A stretch of 64,000 nucleotides of DNA from Yersinia massiliensis CCUG 53443 (GTDB lineage: Bacteria > Pseudomonadota > Gammaproteobacteria > Enterobacterales > Enterobacteriaceae): positions 127,492 through 191,491 of the forward strand of contig NZ_HE997643.1 of assembly GCF_000312485.1 (NCBI RefSeq), read 5' to 3'. Positions 28,376 through 38,385 of this stretch are shown here, piece by piece. The position numbers were made by a program, and so were the translations under genes. Each line of letters starts with the position of its first letter. Position 1 is the stretch's first letter. The notes beneath the pieces were generated by a model. It had not been told where the DNA came from. It was given only the letters and a program-made list of their open reading frames with translations, and made no database searches.

Positions 28376-30064
28376 TCAATGGGGTAACCAGATTTGCAGG
28401 TGTTCAGCCACAGGGCCGAGGGCCAGTGCTGGGATAAAGGTCAATGCGCCGACCAATAACACTGTTCCGACCAACAAACCGATAAACAGCGGCCCAAAGG
28501 TGGGCAGGGTGCCGTTACCCGCCGGCTGCCGTTTCTTCGTGACCAATGAACTGGCAATCGCTAACACCGGCAGAATGACGCCAAATCGGCCCAAGAACAT
28601 CGCAACGGCGAGCAGCAGGTTATAAAACGGTGTGTTGACGCTCAGACCCGCAAAGGCACTACCGTTGTTGTTTGCCGCAGAGGAAAGGGCATAAAGCACC
28701 TCGCTAAACCCGTGTGCGCCAGGGTTGAGAATGCCAGCACGGCCCGCATCGGTGCAGAGTGCCAACGCGGTGCCAAGCAGTACGACTGCTGGGGTGACCA
28801 GAATAGCGAGCGCAGTCATCTTCATATCAAAGACGTCAATTTTCTTGCCGAGATATTCTGGGGTGCGGCCAATCATCAATCCGGCAATAAAGACGGTCAG
28901 CAGCACGAATAGCAGCATGCCATATAAACCTGAACCGACGCCGCCGAACACCACTTCCCCAATTTGCATTAGCCACATCGGCACCATGCCGCCCAGCGCA
29001 GTAAAGGAGTCATGCATTGCATTGACTGCGCCACAAGAGGCGGCGGTCGTCACCACGGCATACATGCTGGTGGAAAGGATGCCGAAACGGGATTCTTTAC
29101 CTTCCATGTTGATATTGCTGTCAGCGCCGAACTGCATTAAATGCGGGTTACCTGCCGACTCTGCATACATCACGACCACGACCGCGACGATGAAGATAAG
29201 CGACATGGCCCAGATAAGCGCATGGCCTTGGCGGCTATCGCCCACTACCTGACCGAAGGCGAAACACAGTGCGCAAGGGATCAGGAAAATGGCGAGCATT
29301 TGCACAAAATTGGTCAATGCGGTTGGGTTTTCAAACGGATGTGCAGAGTTGGCCCCAAAGAAGCCCCCCCCGTTAGTGCCCAGCATCTTGATGGCCTCTT
29401 GCGACGCCACTGGCCCCATCGGTAAGGTTTGGCTAACCCCCTCTAATGTCATGATGTGTTGGTAGCCCGCCAGATTTTGCAAGACGCCCTGACTGACCAT
29501 GATCAGTGCGATAATGAGCGCTATAGGCAATAAGACATATAAGGTGATACGCACTAAATCGACCCACGCATTACCTAATGTGGTCGCCGAATGACGAGCA
29601 AAGGCACGAATGAGGGCGAAAGCGACTGCGATACCGGTGGCCGCAGAGAGGAAGTTTTGTACGGTCAACCCTGCCATTTGGCTCAAATAGCTGAGTGTAT
29701 TTTCACCGCTATAGGCTTGCCAGTTGGTGTTAGTGACAAAACTCACTGCTGTGTTCAGGGCCAGATGCCAAGACATACCCGGCATGTTTTCAGGGTTTAG
29801 CGGCAACGCACCTTGCGCCATCAGCAATACGAAGAGCAAGACAATACCCAGCAGGTTAAAGCTGAGGATCGCCAGCGCATATTGCCAGCCATTCATTTCC
29901 TCATTTTTGACGCCACTACAACGCCATAAACCGGCCTCAATTTTTTGTAACGGCGCAAAAGGTTCGCCTTCGATGATTCGCGCTAAAAAACTGCCCAACG
30001 GACGGGACAGCACCAAGAGCACCAGCATGAAACTGGCGATAAGCAGAAATCCTGACGCTGCCAT
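28376..30064 (-). CDS. kdpA: KdpA, potassium-binding channel subunit
   Basis: Channel-like subunit of the Kdp pump, 562 aa, with ten membrane helices and four degenerate potassium-channel-like pore loops; the Gly-rich loops [22 protein letters not shown] and [12 protein letters not shown] are visible. It selects and binds potassium. The start ATG (30064-30062) directly abuts the kdpF stop codon, so translation is coupled. Confidence 0.97.
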   Translation of the reverse strand: MAASGFLLIASFMLVLLVLSRPLGSFLARIIEGEPFAPLQKIEAGLWRCSGVKNEEMNGWQYALAILSFNLLGIVLLFVLLMAQGALPLNPENMPGMSWHLALNTAVSFVTNTNWQAYSGENTLSYLSQMAGLTVQNFLSAATGIAVAFALIRAFARHSATTLGNAWVDLVRITLYVLLPIALIIALIMVSQGVLQNLAGYQHIMTLEGVSQTLPMGPVASQEAIKMLGTNGGGFFGANSAHPFENPTALTNFVQMLAIFLIPCALCFAFGQVVGDSRQGHALIWAMSLIFIVAVVVVMYAESAGNPHLMQFGADSNINMEGKESRFGILSTSMYAVVTTAASCGAVNAMHDSFTALGGMVPMWLMQIGEVVFGGVGSGLYGMLLFVLLTVFIAGLMIGRTPEYLGKKIDVFDMKMTALAILVTPAVVLLGTALALCTDAGRAGILNPGAHGFSEVLYALSSAANNNGSAFAGLSVNTPFYNLLLAVAMFLGRFGVILPVLAIASSLVTKKRQPAGNGTLPTFGPLFIGLLVGTVLLVGALTFIPALALGPVAEHLQIWLPH

Positions 30065-30157
30065 TTAAAAGTCCTCCGCATTAAACAGGGCATAAACCAA
30101 ATATCCCAGCAGCAGTAGAACCAGCAACGCACCACCCATGATGCCAATATTCACCAT
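30065..30157 (-). CDS. kdpF: KdpF, small Kdp-complex peptide
   Basis: A 30-residue membrane peptide, MVNIGIMGGALLVLLLLGYL followed by VYALFNAEDF, matching E. coli KdpF, which stabilises the KdpABC complex. The start is ATG at 30157 or the adjacent GTG at 30154, which has better spacing (six bases) from GGAGG. The stop codon is immediately followed by the kdpA start. Confidence 0.92.
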   Translation of the reverse strand: MVNIGIMGGALLVLLLLGYLVYALFNAEDF

Positions 30158-30658
30158 ACACCTCCGCAGTCCCTATTTTTGATAGCCCATCTCTGTGATG
30201 GCTAATTGCCTGATAACAGCAGCTTAGGAAGTTGGGTGAAAAGTTCTTGATAAAAGAGTGGGGAAGCGTGTAAAAAAAGTATAAAAACGGTCAAAAAATC
30301 ATCACATATCGGGTGTAAGTTATTCTGATGACAAAATGGGGGAGCAATGTTGCTCCGCTGAAGGAGTATTGATTGGCGGATGACATTCAATTTGTCGATT
30401 GCTAGATAACCGATAACGGTGATGTAACGAATGATCATTTTTAAATTAACTTCGATGTAACAAAATTACAGAAATGGCATTTTTTATCAGATTTTATGCA
30501 AATTAAGTGGTCGGATGAGTGGTAAACTTTCAACCAATGCGGTAAAATTTTGTCCAGTTTCCAATTATCTTATTTTACTTTCAGCGCCACAGGGTAAATT
30601 GGCTCACCGAACACTCGGGCCACCCACTACACGAAGGCGTTTTTAAAGGAGGATTGTT
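30158..30658. other. Divergent regulatory region kdpF / ybfA
   Basis: 500 bp of AT-rich sequence with the KdpE site listed below and the ribosome site AAAGGAGGA of ybfA at its right end. No gene or RNA was recognised. Confidence 0.5.
30268..30287 (-). promoter_or_regulatory. KdpE operator of kdpFABC
   Basis: Reading leftward, the T-rich TTTTTATACTTTTTTTACAC is essentially the KdpE-binding sequence upstream of the E. coli kdp promoter as I remember it. It lies 110 bp before kdpF, in the expected position and orientation. Confidence 0.75.
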
Positions 30659-30865
30659 ATGTCCCTGTACAACGCATACCCATTACATCAAGTTCTCCTG
30701 CGCCGTTGCGCAGTGATTTTGGCTGGGTTACTGGCATTGCCAGTGATGATTTTCCGTAAAGACCGTGCCCGTTTTTATAGCTATCTGCACCGTGTTTGGG
30801 CGAAAACCAGTGATAAACCGGTTTGGTTGGCACAGTCTGAAATGGCCGCTCAAGATTTTTATTGA
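30659..30865 (+). CDS. ybfA: YbfA, small DUF2517 membrane-associated protein
   Basis: A 68-residue protein matching E. coli YbfA (DUF2517), which lies next to kdp there too. It has one hydrophobic segment (about residues 17-31) followed by the conserved [14 protein letters not shown] and KTSDKPVW. A very strong ribosome site (AAAGGAGGA) precedes the ATG. Function unknown. A terminator follows. Confidence 0.85.
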   Translation: MSLYNAYPLHQVLLRRCAVILAGLLALPVMIFRKDRARFYSYLHRVWAKTSDKPVWLAQSEMAAQDFY

Positions 30866-30913
30866 TAGCTAAAACCCTGCATTTTGCGGTGGTCAATGCA
30901 CAATCAAACAGCT

Positions 30914-30946
30914 AGCCCGTGAGTTAACGCTCGCGGGCTTTTTATT
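30914..30946 (+). terminator. Terminator of ybfA
   Basis: Ten-pair stem AGCCCGTGAG/CTCGCGGGCT (one G-T) with loop TTAACG, running into a TTTTTATT tail. Confidence 0.85.
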
Positions 30947-31069
30947 GCTCGCGTTACTGCACTGATAAGTCAAGCAATCACCCAATATCCTCGTACTTCG
31001 GCGACAGCGGTTATAGCTGTTATGATGATTAGGGTTAAGTTAAGAACAGTCAGGTAGAGGGAGGCGAGG

Positions 31070-31555
31070 ATGCAACAAAGCAATCAGGTGGCACAAAGCC
31101 GTGAGTATTGCCATGCGCGCGATGAATTAGATGCCTTATGTGCGGCAGGTGTCACTCGGGGGGGACTGATGGCATTTCATAGTGCCTACAAATTGGTGCT
31201 ACTGGCTCATTCTCAGCCAGAATATCGAGAGATCGGCCCTTTTATTGCTGCAATGGATAAATGGCCGTCGCTCATTGAGTTCACTACCGAGTACCGCCAA
31301 CGTTTACTGCATTTGTTGTCACATCAACCCACCGCCGCGAACCATACCAATGTGTTAATGCATGTGCAGGGCTATTTCCGGCCCTATCTCAGCTCCACTC
31401 AACGTCAGGCGCTGGCGCAGCTTATCGACCAATATCGACTGGGTGAATTGCCTTTGAGTGCACCTATCGCGCAGATAATGGCTTATCTGGCTGAATTCCC
31501 GAATGAGTATTTGTCTGGGCAGCACTACTTCACGTTTTATTCACCTCAAGGATAA
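31070..31555 (+). CDS. ybgA: YbgA, DUF1722 protein
   Basis: A 161-residue protein of the DUF1722/YbgA family (E. coli 169 aa). Conserved features are FHSAYKLVLLAHS near the N-terminus and NVLMHVQGYFRPYLS in the middle. The family is often fused or adjacent to photolyase; here it precedes phr by 3 bp and must be co-transcribed. A link to DNA repair is inferred from that context only. Confidence 0.88.
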   Translation: MQQSNQVAQSREYCHARDELDALCAAGVTRGGLMAFHSAYKLVLLAHSQPEYREIGPFIAAMDKWPSLIEFTTEYRQRLLHLLSHQPTAANHTNVLMHVQGYFRPYLSSTQRQALAQLIDQYRLGELPLSAPIAQIMAYLAEFPNEYLSGQHYFTFYSPQG

Positions 31556-31558
31556 GGT

Positions 31559-33004
31559 ATGGCAACGCATTTGATTTGGTTTCGCCATGATTTACGCGTG
31601 ACGGATAATTTAGCCTTGCATACTGCTTGTCAGGATCCGCAAGCTACCGTGATGGCGGTATTTATTGCGACCCCTGCGCAATGGGCTGCTCATGATATGG
31701 CGCCGAGGCAAGCGACATTCTTGCGACAAAATCTGCAACTTTTACAGACCGCGCTCGCCGAACGGAGCATCCCGCTGCATTATCATCAATGTGATGATTT
31801 TCTGGATTCGATTGACTGGCTAGCCGATTTTTGCCAGCAGCAACAGGTCGATGCGCTATTTTTTAATCAACAGTATGAGTTAAATGAGCAGCGGCGAGAC
31901 GACGCACTCATGGCACAGCTTCATCGTTTGTCGATTGCTTGCCACCGTTTCCATGACAGCGTGCTACTGCCGCCGGGGAGCGTGCAGACTGGCAACAATG
32001 AGATGTACAAAATATTTACCCCGTTTCGTCGTGCTTTTATTCAGCGTTTGATGATGAGTGACTGCCGCTGTGTCCCCGCCCCTAAAGCGCGGAAAAATGC
32101 AGCTATCATCACGGTACAACCTCTCGCCCCCTTTGATTATCCGCAGCAACCGGTTGATAACCAACTATTTCCAGCGGGTGAAGAAGCTGCATTGCAGCGC
32201 CTACGTCATTTTTGTCGTGAGCAGGTTCAGGATTATCTACAGCAGCGAGATCTGCCCGCCGTGGAGGGGACCAGTGTTTTGTCACCTTATCTGGCACTGG
32301 GAATACTCTCGCCCCGCCAATGTTTTAACCGTCTAAGAGCGGAATGCCCAGACCTATTGGAAAACAGCGACAGTGGCGCGTTTACTTGGCTTAATGAGTT
32401 GATCTGGCGTGAGTTTTATCGCCATTTATTGGTGGCCTATCCTCGTTTATGCCAACACCACCCCTTTATTGGCTGGACTGATGCAGTAAGATGGAATGAC
32501 TCAGAACAGCAATTAAACGCCTGGCAACAGGGGCAGACGGGTTATCCTATTGTTGATGCTGCCATGCGGCAATTGAATGAAACTGGCTGGATGCACAACC
32601 GCTTGCGAATGATCAGTGCCAGTTTCTTGGTCAAAGATCTGCTTATCGATTGGCGACTCGGTGAACGCTATTTTATGTCCCAACTGTTGGACGGCGATTT
32701 AGCGGCCAATAATGGCGGCTGGCAATGGGCAGCCTCAACCGGCACGGATGCAGCGCCATACTTTCGGATTTTTAATCCCACCACGCAAGGAGAGCGCTTT
32801 GATAAAGACGGCACGTTTATTCGCCGTTGGTTGCCAGAACTGGCCTCGGTGCCAGACAGTGATATTCACCAACCTTGGCGTTGGGCGCAACAACAGCAGC
32901 AACAGCTCAATTATCCCCCACCGCTGGTGGACCATAAGCAGGCCAGATTGGCTACACTCGCGGCATTTGACGCCGCTAAGCGGGATGGCAGCAAGGATCC
33001 CTAA
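31559..33004 (+). CDS. phrB: Deoxyribodipyrimidine photolyase
   Basis: Light-dependent repair of cyclobutane pyrimidine dimers. The 481-residue protein has the N-terminal antenna-chromophore alpha/beta domain (HLIWFRHDLRVTDNLAL) and the C-terminal FAD domain with WLNELIWREFYRHLL, the Trp-rich NNGGWQWAASTGTDAAPYFR and FNPTTQGERFD. Length and motifs are those of E. coli PhrB. Downstream of ybgA in a two-gene unit. Confidence 0.96.
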   Translation: MATHLIWFRHDLRVTDNLALHTACQDPQATVMAVFIATPAQWAAHDMAPRQATFLRQNLQLLQTALAERSIPLHYHQCDDFLDSIDWLADFCQQQQVDALFFNQQYELNEQRRDDALMAQLHRLSIACHRFHDSVLLPPGSVQTGNNEMYKIFTPFRRAFIQRLMMSDCRCVPAPKARKNAAIITVQPLAPFDYPQQPVDNQLFPAGEEAALQRLRHFCREQVQDYLQQRDLPAVEGTSVLSPYLALGILSPRQCFNRLRAECPDLLENSDSGAFTWLNELIWREFYRHLLVAYPRLCQHHPFIGWTDAVRWNDSEQQLNAWQQGQTGYPIVDAAMRQLNETGWMHNRLRMISASFLVKDLLIDWRLGERYFMSQLLDGDLAANNGGWQWAASTGTDAAPYFRIFNPTTQGERFDKDGTFIRRWLPELASVPDSDIHQPWRWAQQQQQQLNYPPPLVDHKQARLATLAAFDAAKRDGSKDP

Positions 33005-33019
33005 CCACAAGGAGCCTTC

Positions 33020-34060
33020 ATGTTTTTAATGAATTATTCGGGTAATTCCCTGCTACGCACCAACAATATGACTAAAAAAGCCCTGAATGTGGGGTTGGCT
33101 GTCTCCTTTGGCTTATTCAGTTCGCTGGCGACGGCAGGTTTTGAGGTGGTGGCGCTTGGCGTGGATGGGGGAGTCACCGATGGCAATTTGACCTCTTATC
33201 TGATTCGTGATGACAGCCAACCCTTGTATTTGGCCTTGGATGCAGGATCAGTGTTACCGGGTATCGCCAAAGCGTTAGAGAAGGGCAATTTCCCTGATAT
33301 TACCGACGAAATGGCCGCGCCATTAACGCGGCAGGGTTATATTTTCCGCCAACGCATCAATAGTTATTTTATTAGCCATGCCCATCTTGATCATGTCTCT
33401 GGATTGATTATTGGTTCACCGGAAGACAGTAAGAAAACGATTTATGCATCGGCTGATACTATCGACGTGCTGAGAAACTACTATTTTAACTGGCGCGTCT
33501 GGCCCAATTTTACTGACAGTGGCAGTGGGACTCGTCTAGGGACTTACCGGATGCAACTCGTGCGACCTGCCCAGTCGCTGAGCTTGGGGCTGACCCGACT
33601 AACAGGTGAAATGTATCCACTCAGCCATGATAAGTCTCCCTCTTCGATGCTACTGGTGAGTAGCAATAACAATGTGTTCGCTTATTTTGGTGATACCGGC
33701 CCCGATGAGATTGAGAAGTCAAAAAATCTGGATACTGTCTGGCGTAAGCTGGCAGAGAAGGTCAAACAGCAGCAACTCAAAGGGATGATTATCGAAGTTT
33801 CTTATCCTAATGCTGCGAGTGATAGCAAGTTGTACGGCCATATGACGCCAAAGTGGTTGCTGAAAGAATTGAAAAATTTAGAAAAATACAGTGGTGAAGG
33901 GCAGCCATTAACAGGATTGCCGGTAGTGATTAGCCATATAAAACCCTCATTACAGCAGGGGCAAGATGTACGTCAAACCATCGCCACTGAGTTGCAGGCT
34001 GGCAATGATATGGGGGTGAATTTTATTCTGATGGAGCAAGGGGATCGCCAGCAGTTCTAG
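33020..34060 (+). CDS. Periplasmic class II cyclic-nucleotide phosphodiesterase-like metallo-beta-lactamase-fold protein
   Basis: A 346-residue protein with a signal peptide (hydrophobic stretch ending SSLATAG near residue 40) and the metal motif SHAHLDHVSG, the signature of class II 3',5'-cAMP phosphodiesterases (PDEase_II). Further family features are EMYPLSHDKSPSSMLL, FAYFGDTGP, IIEVSYPN, LYGHMTP and VISHIKPS. The closest characterised relative I know is Vibrio fischeri periplasmic CpdP. It would degrade extracellular or periplasmic cAMP. The ATG at 33020 follows AAGGAG; an ATG at 33068 (MTKKALN) would give a shorter, more typical signal peptide but has no ribosome site. Just 15 bp after phr. 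Confidence 0.85.
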   Translation: MFLMNYSGNSLLRTNNMTKKALNVGLAVSFGLFSSLATAGFEVVALGVDGGVTDGNLTSYLIRDDSQPLYLALDAGSVLPGIAKALEKGNFPDITDEMAAPLTRQGYIFRQRINSYFISHAHLDHVSGLIIGSPEDSKKTIYASADTIDVLRNYYFNWRVWPNFTDSGSGTRLGTYRMQLVRPAQSLSLGLTRLTGEMYPLSHDKSPSSMLLVSSNNNVFAYFGDTGPDEIEKSKNLDTVWRKLAEKVKQQQLKGMIIEVSYPNAASDSKLYGHMTPKWLLKELKNLEKYSGEGQPLTGLPVVISHIKPSLQQGQDVRQTIATELQAGNDMGVNFILMEQGDRQQF

Positions 34061-34173
34061 TTATCCTCTTTCACTGATCTCATAGCCGGGGAATTTTCCT
34101 TCTTCCCATACATGCGATTTGTTTTTTATTTATAGAATATCAATACGATAACCCAGATGTAAGGATCGGCATC

Positions 34174-34917
34174 ATGCGTAATACTGAACTAGAAACTCTA
34201 CTGAATAATCAGCTTAATACGACAGCCTTTCAGGATTATGCCCCTAATGGGTTACAGGTTGAGGGGCGTCAAGAGGTACGACGTATTGTGACCGGTGTGA
34301 CAGCTAGCCAAGCGCTGTTGGACGCAGCCGTGGGGCAGAAAGCCGATGCTATTTTGGTCCATCACGGCTACTTCTGGAAGAATGAGCCGGTGGTAGTGCG
34401 CGGCATGAAACGCAACCGCCTAAAAACGTTACTGACCAACGACATCAATCTGTATGGCTATCATTTGCCACTGGATGCACACCCAGAATTGGGTAATAAC
34501 GCGCAACTGGCTAAGTTACTGGGCATTCGGGTATTGGGGGAAATTGAATCTTTTTTGCCCTACGGCGAGTTTGATGCCCTGCTAAATGCAGTGATTCTAC
34601 ACGAGCGGCTGGAAAAATTGCTGGGCCGTGACGTATTACATTGTGGCGACCATGCACCGGCAGATATACGACGTATTGCGTGGTGTAGTGGTGGTGGGCA
34701 GGGCTTTATTCAGCAAGCGGCTGAGTTCGGCGTGGATGCCTTTATCACTGGCGAGGTTTCTGAGCAAACCATCCATATTGCCCGTGAGATGGGGGTGAAT
34801 TTTTATGCTGCGGGGCATCATGCGACTGAGCGTTACGGTATCAAAGCGTTGGGCGAATGGTTAGCGTCTGAGCATCAGCTCGAGGTTATTTTTATCGATA
34901 TTCCTAACCCCGCGTAA
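34174..34917 (+). CDS. ybgI: YbgI, NIF3-family dinuclear-metal protein
   Basis: A 247-residue NIF3/DUF34 protein forming toroidal hexamers with a dinuclear metal site. The metal ligands sit in ILVHHGYFWK, HLPLDAHPELGNN and AGHHATERYG. E. coli YbgI has the same length. Proposed roles (metal chaperone or GTP cyclohydrolase-like) are not settled. In E. coli and here it lies immediately before the pxp genes, but a 245-bp gap suggests separate transcription. Confidence 0.93.
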   Translation: MRNTELETLLNNQLNTTAFQDYAPNGLQVEGRQEVRRIVTGVTASQALLDAAVGQKADAILVHHGYFWKNEPVVVRGMKRNRLKTLLTNDINLYGYHLPLDAHPELGNNAQLAKLLGIRVLGEIESFLPYGEFDALLNAVILHERLEKLLGRDVLHCGDHAPADIRRIAWCSGGGQGFIQQAAEFGVDAFITGEVSEQTIHIAREMGVNFYAAGHHATERYGIKALGEWLASEHQLEVIFIDIPNPA

Positions 34918-35162
34918 CCCGTTATTTACCGCATTTATGCAATGTGCACTGATGATTTTCATTGGTGCATGGCTGTTTTCATTCCATCGACTCTCATTCT
35001 TATGCGCCATTAGCCCTTCATAAATTAAGGTTTAACCTTACAAGCGCTAAATTCACCTCTATTGACAGCGGCTATGTGCTATCGCATAAATATGTACTTA
35101 TAACTGTTAGTTATCCAAATAAAAATGAAAACTAAAAATACAAATTAATCAGGGGGACGTGA

Positions 35163-35819
35163 GTGCAACGAGCACGATGCTATTTACTAGGAGAAAGTGC
35201 GGTGGTTCTGGAACTGGAACCACCGATAACGTTAACGAGCCAGCAGCGGATTTGGGGACTGGCTGATCGCCTTATTCATCATCCCGATATCCTTGAGGCG
35301 ATCCCCGGCATGAACAATCTGACCTTGTTGCTGGCTGATCCGCAAAGTACCGCACTGGATGCCATCGAAAAACTCCAGCGTTGGTGGGAAGAGAGCGAAT
35401 CATTAATCCCTGAGTCTCGTGATATCACTATTCCAGTGATTTATGGCGGCGAAGCGGGTCCTGATCTGGCTGATGTGGCGCGCCATACCGGCCTGAGTGA
35501 GCGTCAGGTGGTCGAGTGCCATGCAGGGGCAAGTTACATCGTCTATTTCCTTGGATTTCAGCCGGGCTTTTCCTATCTGGGCGGTATGCCAGAACAGTTG
35601 ACGACCCCGCGGCGTGCCGAACCGCGTTTGGTGGTTGCCCCAGGATCAGTGGGTATCGGTGGTAGCCAGACCGGTATCTATCCGTTAGCCACGCCCGGTG
35701 GTTGGCAGTTAATCGGCCGCACCTCACTGGCGTTATTTAACCCGCTAGAGATGCCGCCAACCCTGCTACGGCCTGGGGATAATGTGCGCTTTCTGCCTTT
35801 AATGGAGGGCGTATGCTGA
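35163..35819 (+). CDS. pxpB: PxpB, 5-oxoprolinase subunit B (KipI-like)
   Basis: One of three subunits of bacterial ATP-dependent 5-oxoprolinase, which opens 5-oxoproline (pyroglutamate) to glutamate. The 218-residue protein has the KipI/carboxyltransferase-domain signatures [17 protein letters not shown] and TPRRAEPRL...[17 protein letters not shown] at 35163 is preceded by AGGGGG at six bases. It overlaps pxpC by seven bases, showing translational coupling and a common operon. Confidence 0.93.
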   Translation: MQRARCYLLGESAVVLELEPPITLTSQQRIWGLADRLIHHPDILEAIPGMNNLTLLLADPQSTALDAIEKLQRWWEESESLIPESRDITIPVIYGGEAGPDLADVARHTGLSERQVVECHAGASYIVYFLGFQPGFSYLGGMPEQLTTPRRAEPRLVVAPGSVGIGGSQTGIYPLATPGGWQLIGRTSLALFNPLEMPPTLLRPGDNVRFLPLMEGVC

Positions 35820-36763
35820 AGATTATTCGTGCAGGCATTTACACCACGGTACAAGACAGTGGCCGTGGTGGTTTTCGTCGGTTAGGGATCAGTCAGGGTG
35901 GGGCACTCGATTTACCTGCGATGCAGATGGCAAACATGCTGGTGGGGAACGACGCGAATGCTGCAGGGATGGAAGTGACGCTAGGCCAATTGACGGTTGA
36001 GTTTACCCAATCAGGTTGGATCGCGCTGACAGGGGCCGGTTGTGATGCGAGGCTCGATGATCAGTTGTTATGGACGGGCTGGCGTTATCCGGTTAAGTCA
36101 GGGCAACAGTTAAAACTCAGTGTGCCACACCGTGGGATGCGCAGTTATCTGGCCATTTCCGGCGGTATAGATGTCCCCGAAATGTTGGGATCACGCAGTA
36201 CAGATCTGAAAGCGGGTTTTGGCGGTTATCAAGGACGGCTGATCAAAGAAGGCGATACGCTGCCATTAGGGAAACCCACTCGGTTACCGCGTGAATCTGT
36301 CGGCATCAAACAACTGCTATTCGGGAATCGTGTTCGAGCCGTACCCGGGCCGGAATATCATGAATTTGACGATGTGTCGCAAGGGGCTTTCTGGCGTGAA
36401 GCTTGGCAACTTAGCCCGCAAAGTAACCGGATGGGTTATCGACTGACCGGCCGCGAATTATCCCGCACGACCTCGCGTGAAATGCTATCTCACGGCTTAT
36501 TACCCGGCGTGGTACAAGTGCCACATAACGGCCAACCAATTGTACTGATGGCAGATGCACAAACGACGGGCGGTTACCCACGCATTGCCTGTGTGATCGA
36601 AGCCGATCTCTACCATTTAGCCCAAATTCGACTCGGTGAACCGGTGCATTTTATCCCTTGTACCGTTGAAGATGCACTGCGTGCCAAATCAGAACAACAG
36701 CATTTCTTGCAACAAATTGAGTGGAGTTTGCAGAAAGGTTTCGATGCCACGGAGGCCAAATGA
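35813..36763 (+). CDS. pxpC: PxpC, 5-oxoprolinase subunit C (KipA-like)
   Basis: The 316-residue biotin-dependent-carboxyltransferase-like subunit of 5-oxoprolinase. Family motifs are [34 protein letters not shown] and [12 protein letters not shown]. Start overlaps pxpB, stop overlaps the pxpA start (ATGA), so the three are one translational unit. Confidence 0.93.
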   Translation: MLKIIRAGIYTTVQDSGRGGFRRLGISQGGALDLPAMQMANMLVGNDANAAGMEVTLGQLTVEFTQSGWIALTGAGCDARLDDQLLWTGWRYPVKSGQQLKLSVPHRGMRSYLAISGGIDVPEMLGSRSTDLKAGFGGYQGRLIKEGDTLPLGKPTRLPRESVGIKQLLFGNRVRAVPGPEYHEFDDVSQGAFWREAWQLSPQSNRMGYRLTGRELSRTTSREMLSHGLLPGVVQVPHNGQPIVLMADAQTTGGYPRIACVIEADLYHLAQIRLGEPVHFIPCTVEDALRAKSEQQHFLQQIEWSLQKGFDATEAK

Positions 36764-37497
36764 ACATTGATTTAAACGCGGATTTAGGGGAAGGCTGCAC
36801 CAATGATCAGGCCTTGTTGCAGTTGGTGAGTTCGGCCAATATTGCCTGTGGTTTCCATGCGGGTGACGCGCAAACTATGCGTCAATCAGTGCGTTGGGCC
36901 ATCGAATACGGTGTTGCTATTGGTGCGCACCCCAGTTTTCCTGACCGAGAGAATTTTGGTCGCACTGCCATGCAACTTCCCCCCGAAACGGTCTATGCCC
37001 AAGTGATTTATCAGTTGGGTGCCCTTGCGGCTATCGTGAAGGCTGAAGGGGGCGTGATGCAGCATGTAAAACCCCATGGCATGTTGTACAACCAAGCTGC
37101 GGTTGACCCCTTACTGGCTGATGCCATTGCTCAGGCGGTTAAAGCTGTCGATTCATCATTGCGCCTCGTTGGGCTGGCGGGCAGCGAATTAATCCGGGCA
37201 GGTCAACGGGTAGGGTTAGTGACTCGACAGGAGGTGTTTGCCGATCGCCGCTATCTACCCGATGGCACTCTCGTCCCGCGTAGTCAGCCAGATGCGTTGA
37301 TTGAAAGTGACGAGTTGGCGTTGTCACAAACCTTAGCCATGGTGCAACATCATCAGGTTCAAGCCCGCGATGGCACTTGGGTCGCGGTACAGGCCGATAC
37401 CGTTTGTGTACATGGCGATGGCGCTCATGCTTTGGCTTTTGCCCGTCGCTTACGCAGCAGTTTTCAGCAGGAAAACATTTCGGTTTCCGCGCTGTAA
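36760..37497 (+). CDS. pxpA: PxpA, 5-oxoprolinase subunit A (LamB/YcsF)
   Basis: A 245-residue LamB/YcsF-family subunit with the signature [42 protein letters not shown] and [10 protein letters not shown]. The ATG at 36760 follows GGAGG and overlaps the pxpC stop; the earlier in-frame start at 36721 lies inside pxpC and is rejected. With PxpB and PxpC it completes the 5-oxoprolinase. Confidence 0.94.
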   Translation: MNIDLNADLGEGCTNDQALLQLVSSANIACGFHAGDAQTMRQSVRWAIEYGVAIGAHPSFPDRENFGRTAMQLPPETVYAQVIYQLGALAAIVKAEGGVMQHVKPHGMLYNQAAVDPLLADAIAQAVKAVDSSLRLVGLAGSELIRAGQRVGLVTRQEVFADRRYLPDGTLVPRSQPDALIESDELALSQTLAMVQHHQVQARDGTWVAVQADTVCVHGDGAHALAFARRLRSSFQQENISVSAL

Positions 37498-37653
37498 AGC
37501 GCAAGTTGTCGTGTAGTCGTAGTGATAGAAAGGCCATAGTTGGCAATCAGAATCATCGTTGGGCAATCACAATCATAACCGCTTGGCCCGAGCGGCAGAG
37601 TATTACCCCTTTGCATTTATGACCTTAAAACTATTTATGACAGGAGAGTCACC

Positions 37654-38385
37654 TTGGAACAAACGGTAAATATGTGGCCGCTGATCGGTATCGCGGCAAT
37701 TGTTATTGGCTTTTTGCTGCGCATCAACGCGGTGTTAGTGGTGATTTCTGCTGGTATCATCACGGGTTTGGCAGCATTGATGCCCATCGCCACCATTCTA
37801 GAAAAATTGGGGGAGGGTTTTCTCAATACCCGTAACCTACCACTGATTTTGCTCTTACCTCTGGCTGTGATCGGTTTGCTGGAGCGGCACGGCTTGAAAG
37901 AGCGTGCTCAGGCGTGGATTTCGCACATTAAAAGTGCCACTTCTGGTCGCTTATTGATTGTGTATCTGTTTGTGCGCGAAGGTACGGCAGCGCTGGGTTT
38001 AACCAGCCTTGGCGGTCACGCTCAAATGGTACGGCCATTGCTGGCTCCTATGGCTGAAGGGGCAGCGAAAACCCGTTACGGCGAGTTGCCCGAAAAAGTG
38101 CGCTATCGCCTGCGGGCAATGTCTGCGGCAACAGATAACGTCGGCCTGTTCTTTGGTGAAGATATCTTTGTCGCTTTCGGTGCCATTATCTTCATGCACA
38201 ACTTTATGCTGGAATCGGGTGGCATTCAGACCGAGCCACTACATATCGCACTATGGGGGATCCCGACAGCCATTTGTGCTTTCTTGATCCACGCTTATCG
38301 CCTGCAACGTTTGGATAAACATCTCGCTGCTGAACTTACTGCATTGAATGACGCTGCCTTGGCCACTAAGGGAGACGCTAAATGA
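37654..38385 (+). CDS. DUF969 membrane protein, predicted transporter part
   Basis: A 243-residue polytopic inner-membrane protein (several hydrophobic helices from residue 5 on) of the DUF969 family. The start is TTG at 37654, seven bases after AGGAG; the ATG at 37672 is an alternative. It overlaps the following DUF979 gene by four bases (ATGA). DUF969 and DUF979 proteins are encoded together in many bacteria, commonly with pcp and 5-oxoprolinase genes. I infer that they form a transporter for pyroglutamate or pyroglutamyl peptides, but no experiment I know shows it. Confidence 0.82.
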   Translation: MEQTVNMWPLIGIAAIVIGFLLRINAVLVVISAGIITGLAALMPIATILEKLGEGFLNTRNLPLILLLPLAVIGLLERHGLKERAQAWISHIKSATSGRLLIVYLFVREGTAALGLTSLGGHAQMVRPLLAPMAEGAAKTRYGELPEKVRYRLRAMSAATDNVGLFFGEDIFVAFGAIIFMHNFMLESGGIQTEPLHIALWGIPTAICAFLIHAYRLQRLDKHLAAELTALNDAALATKGDAK

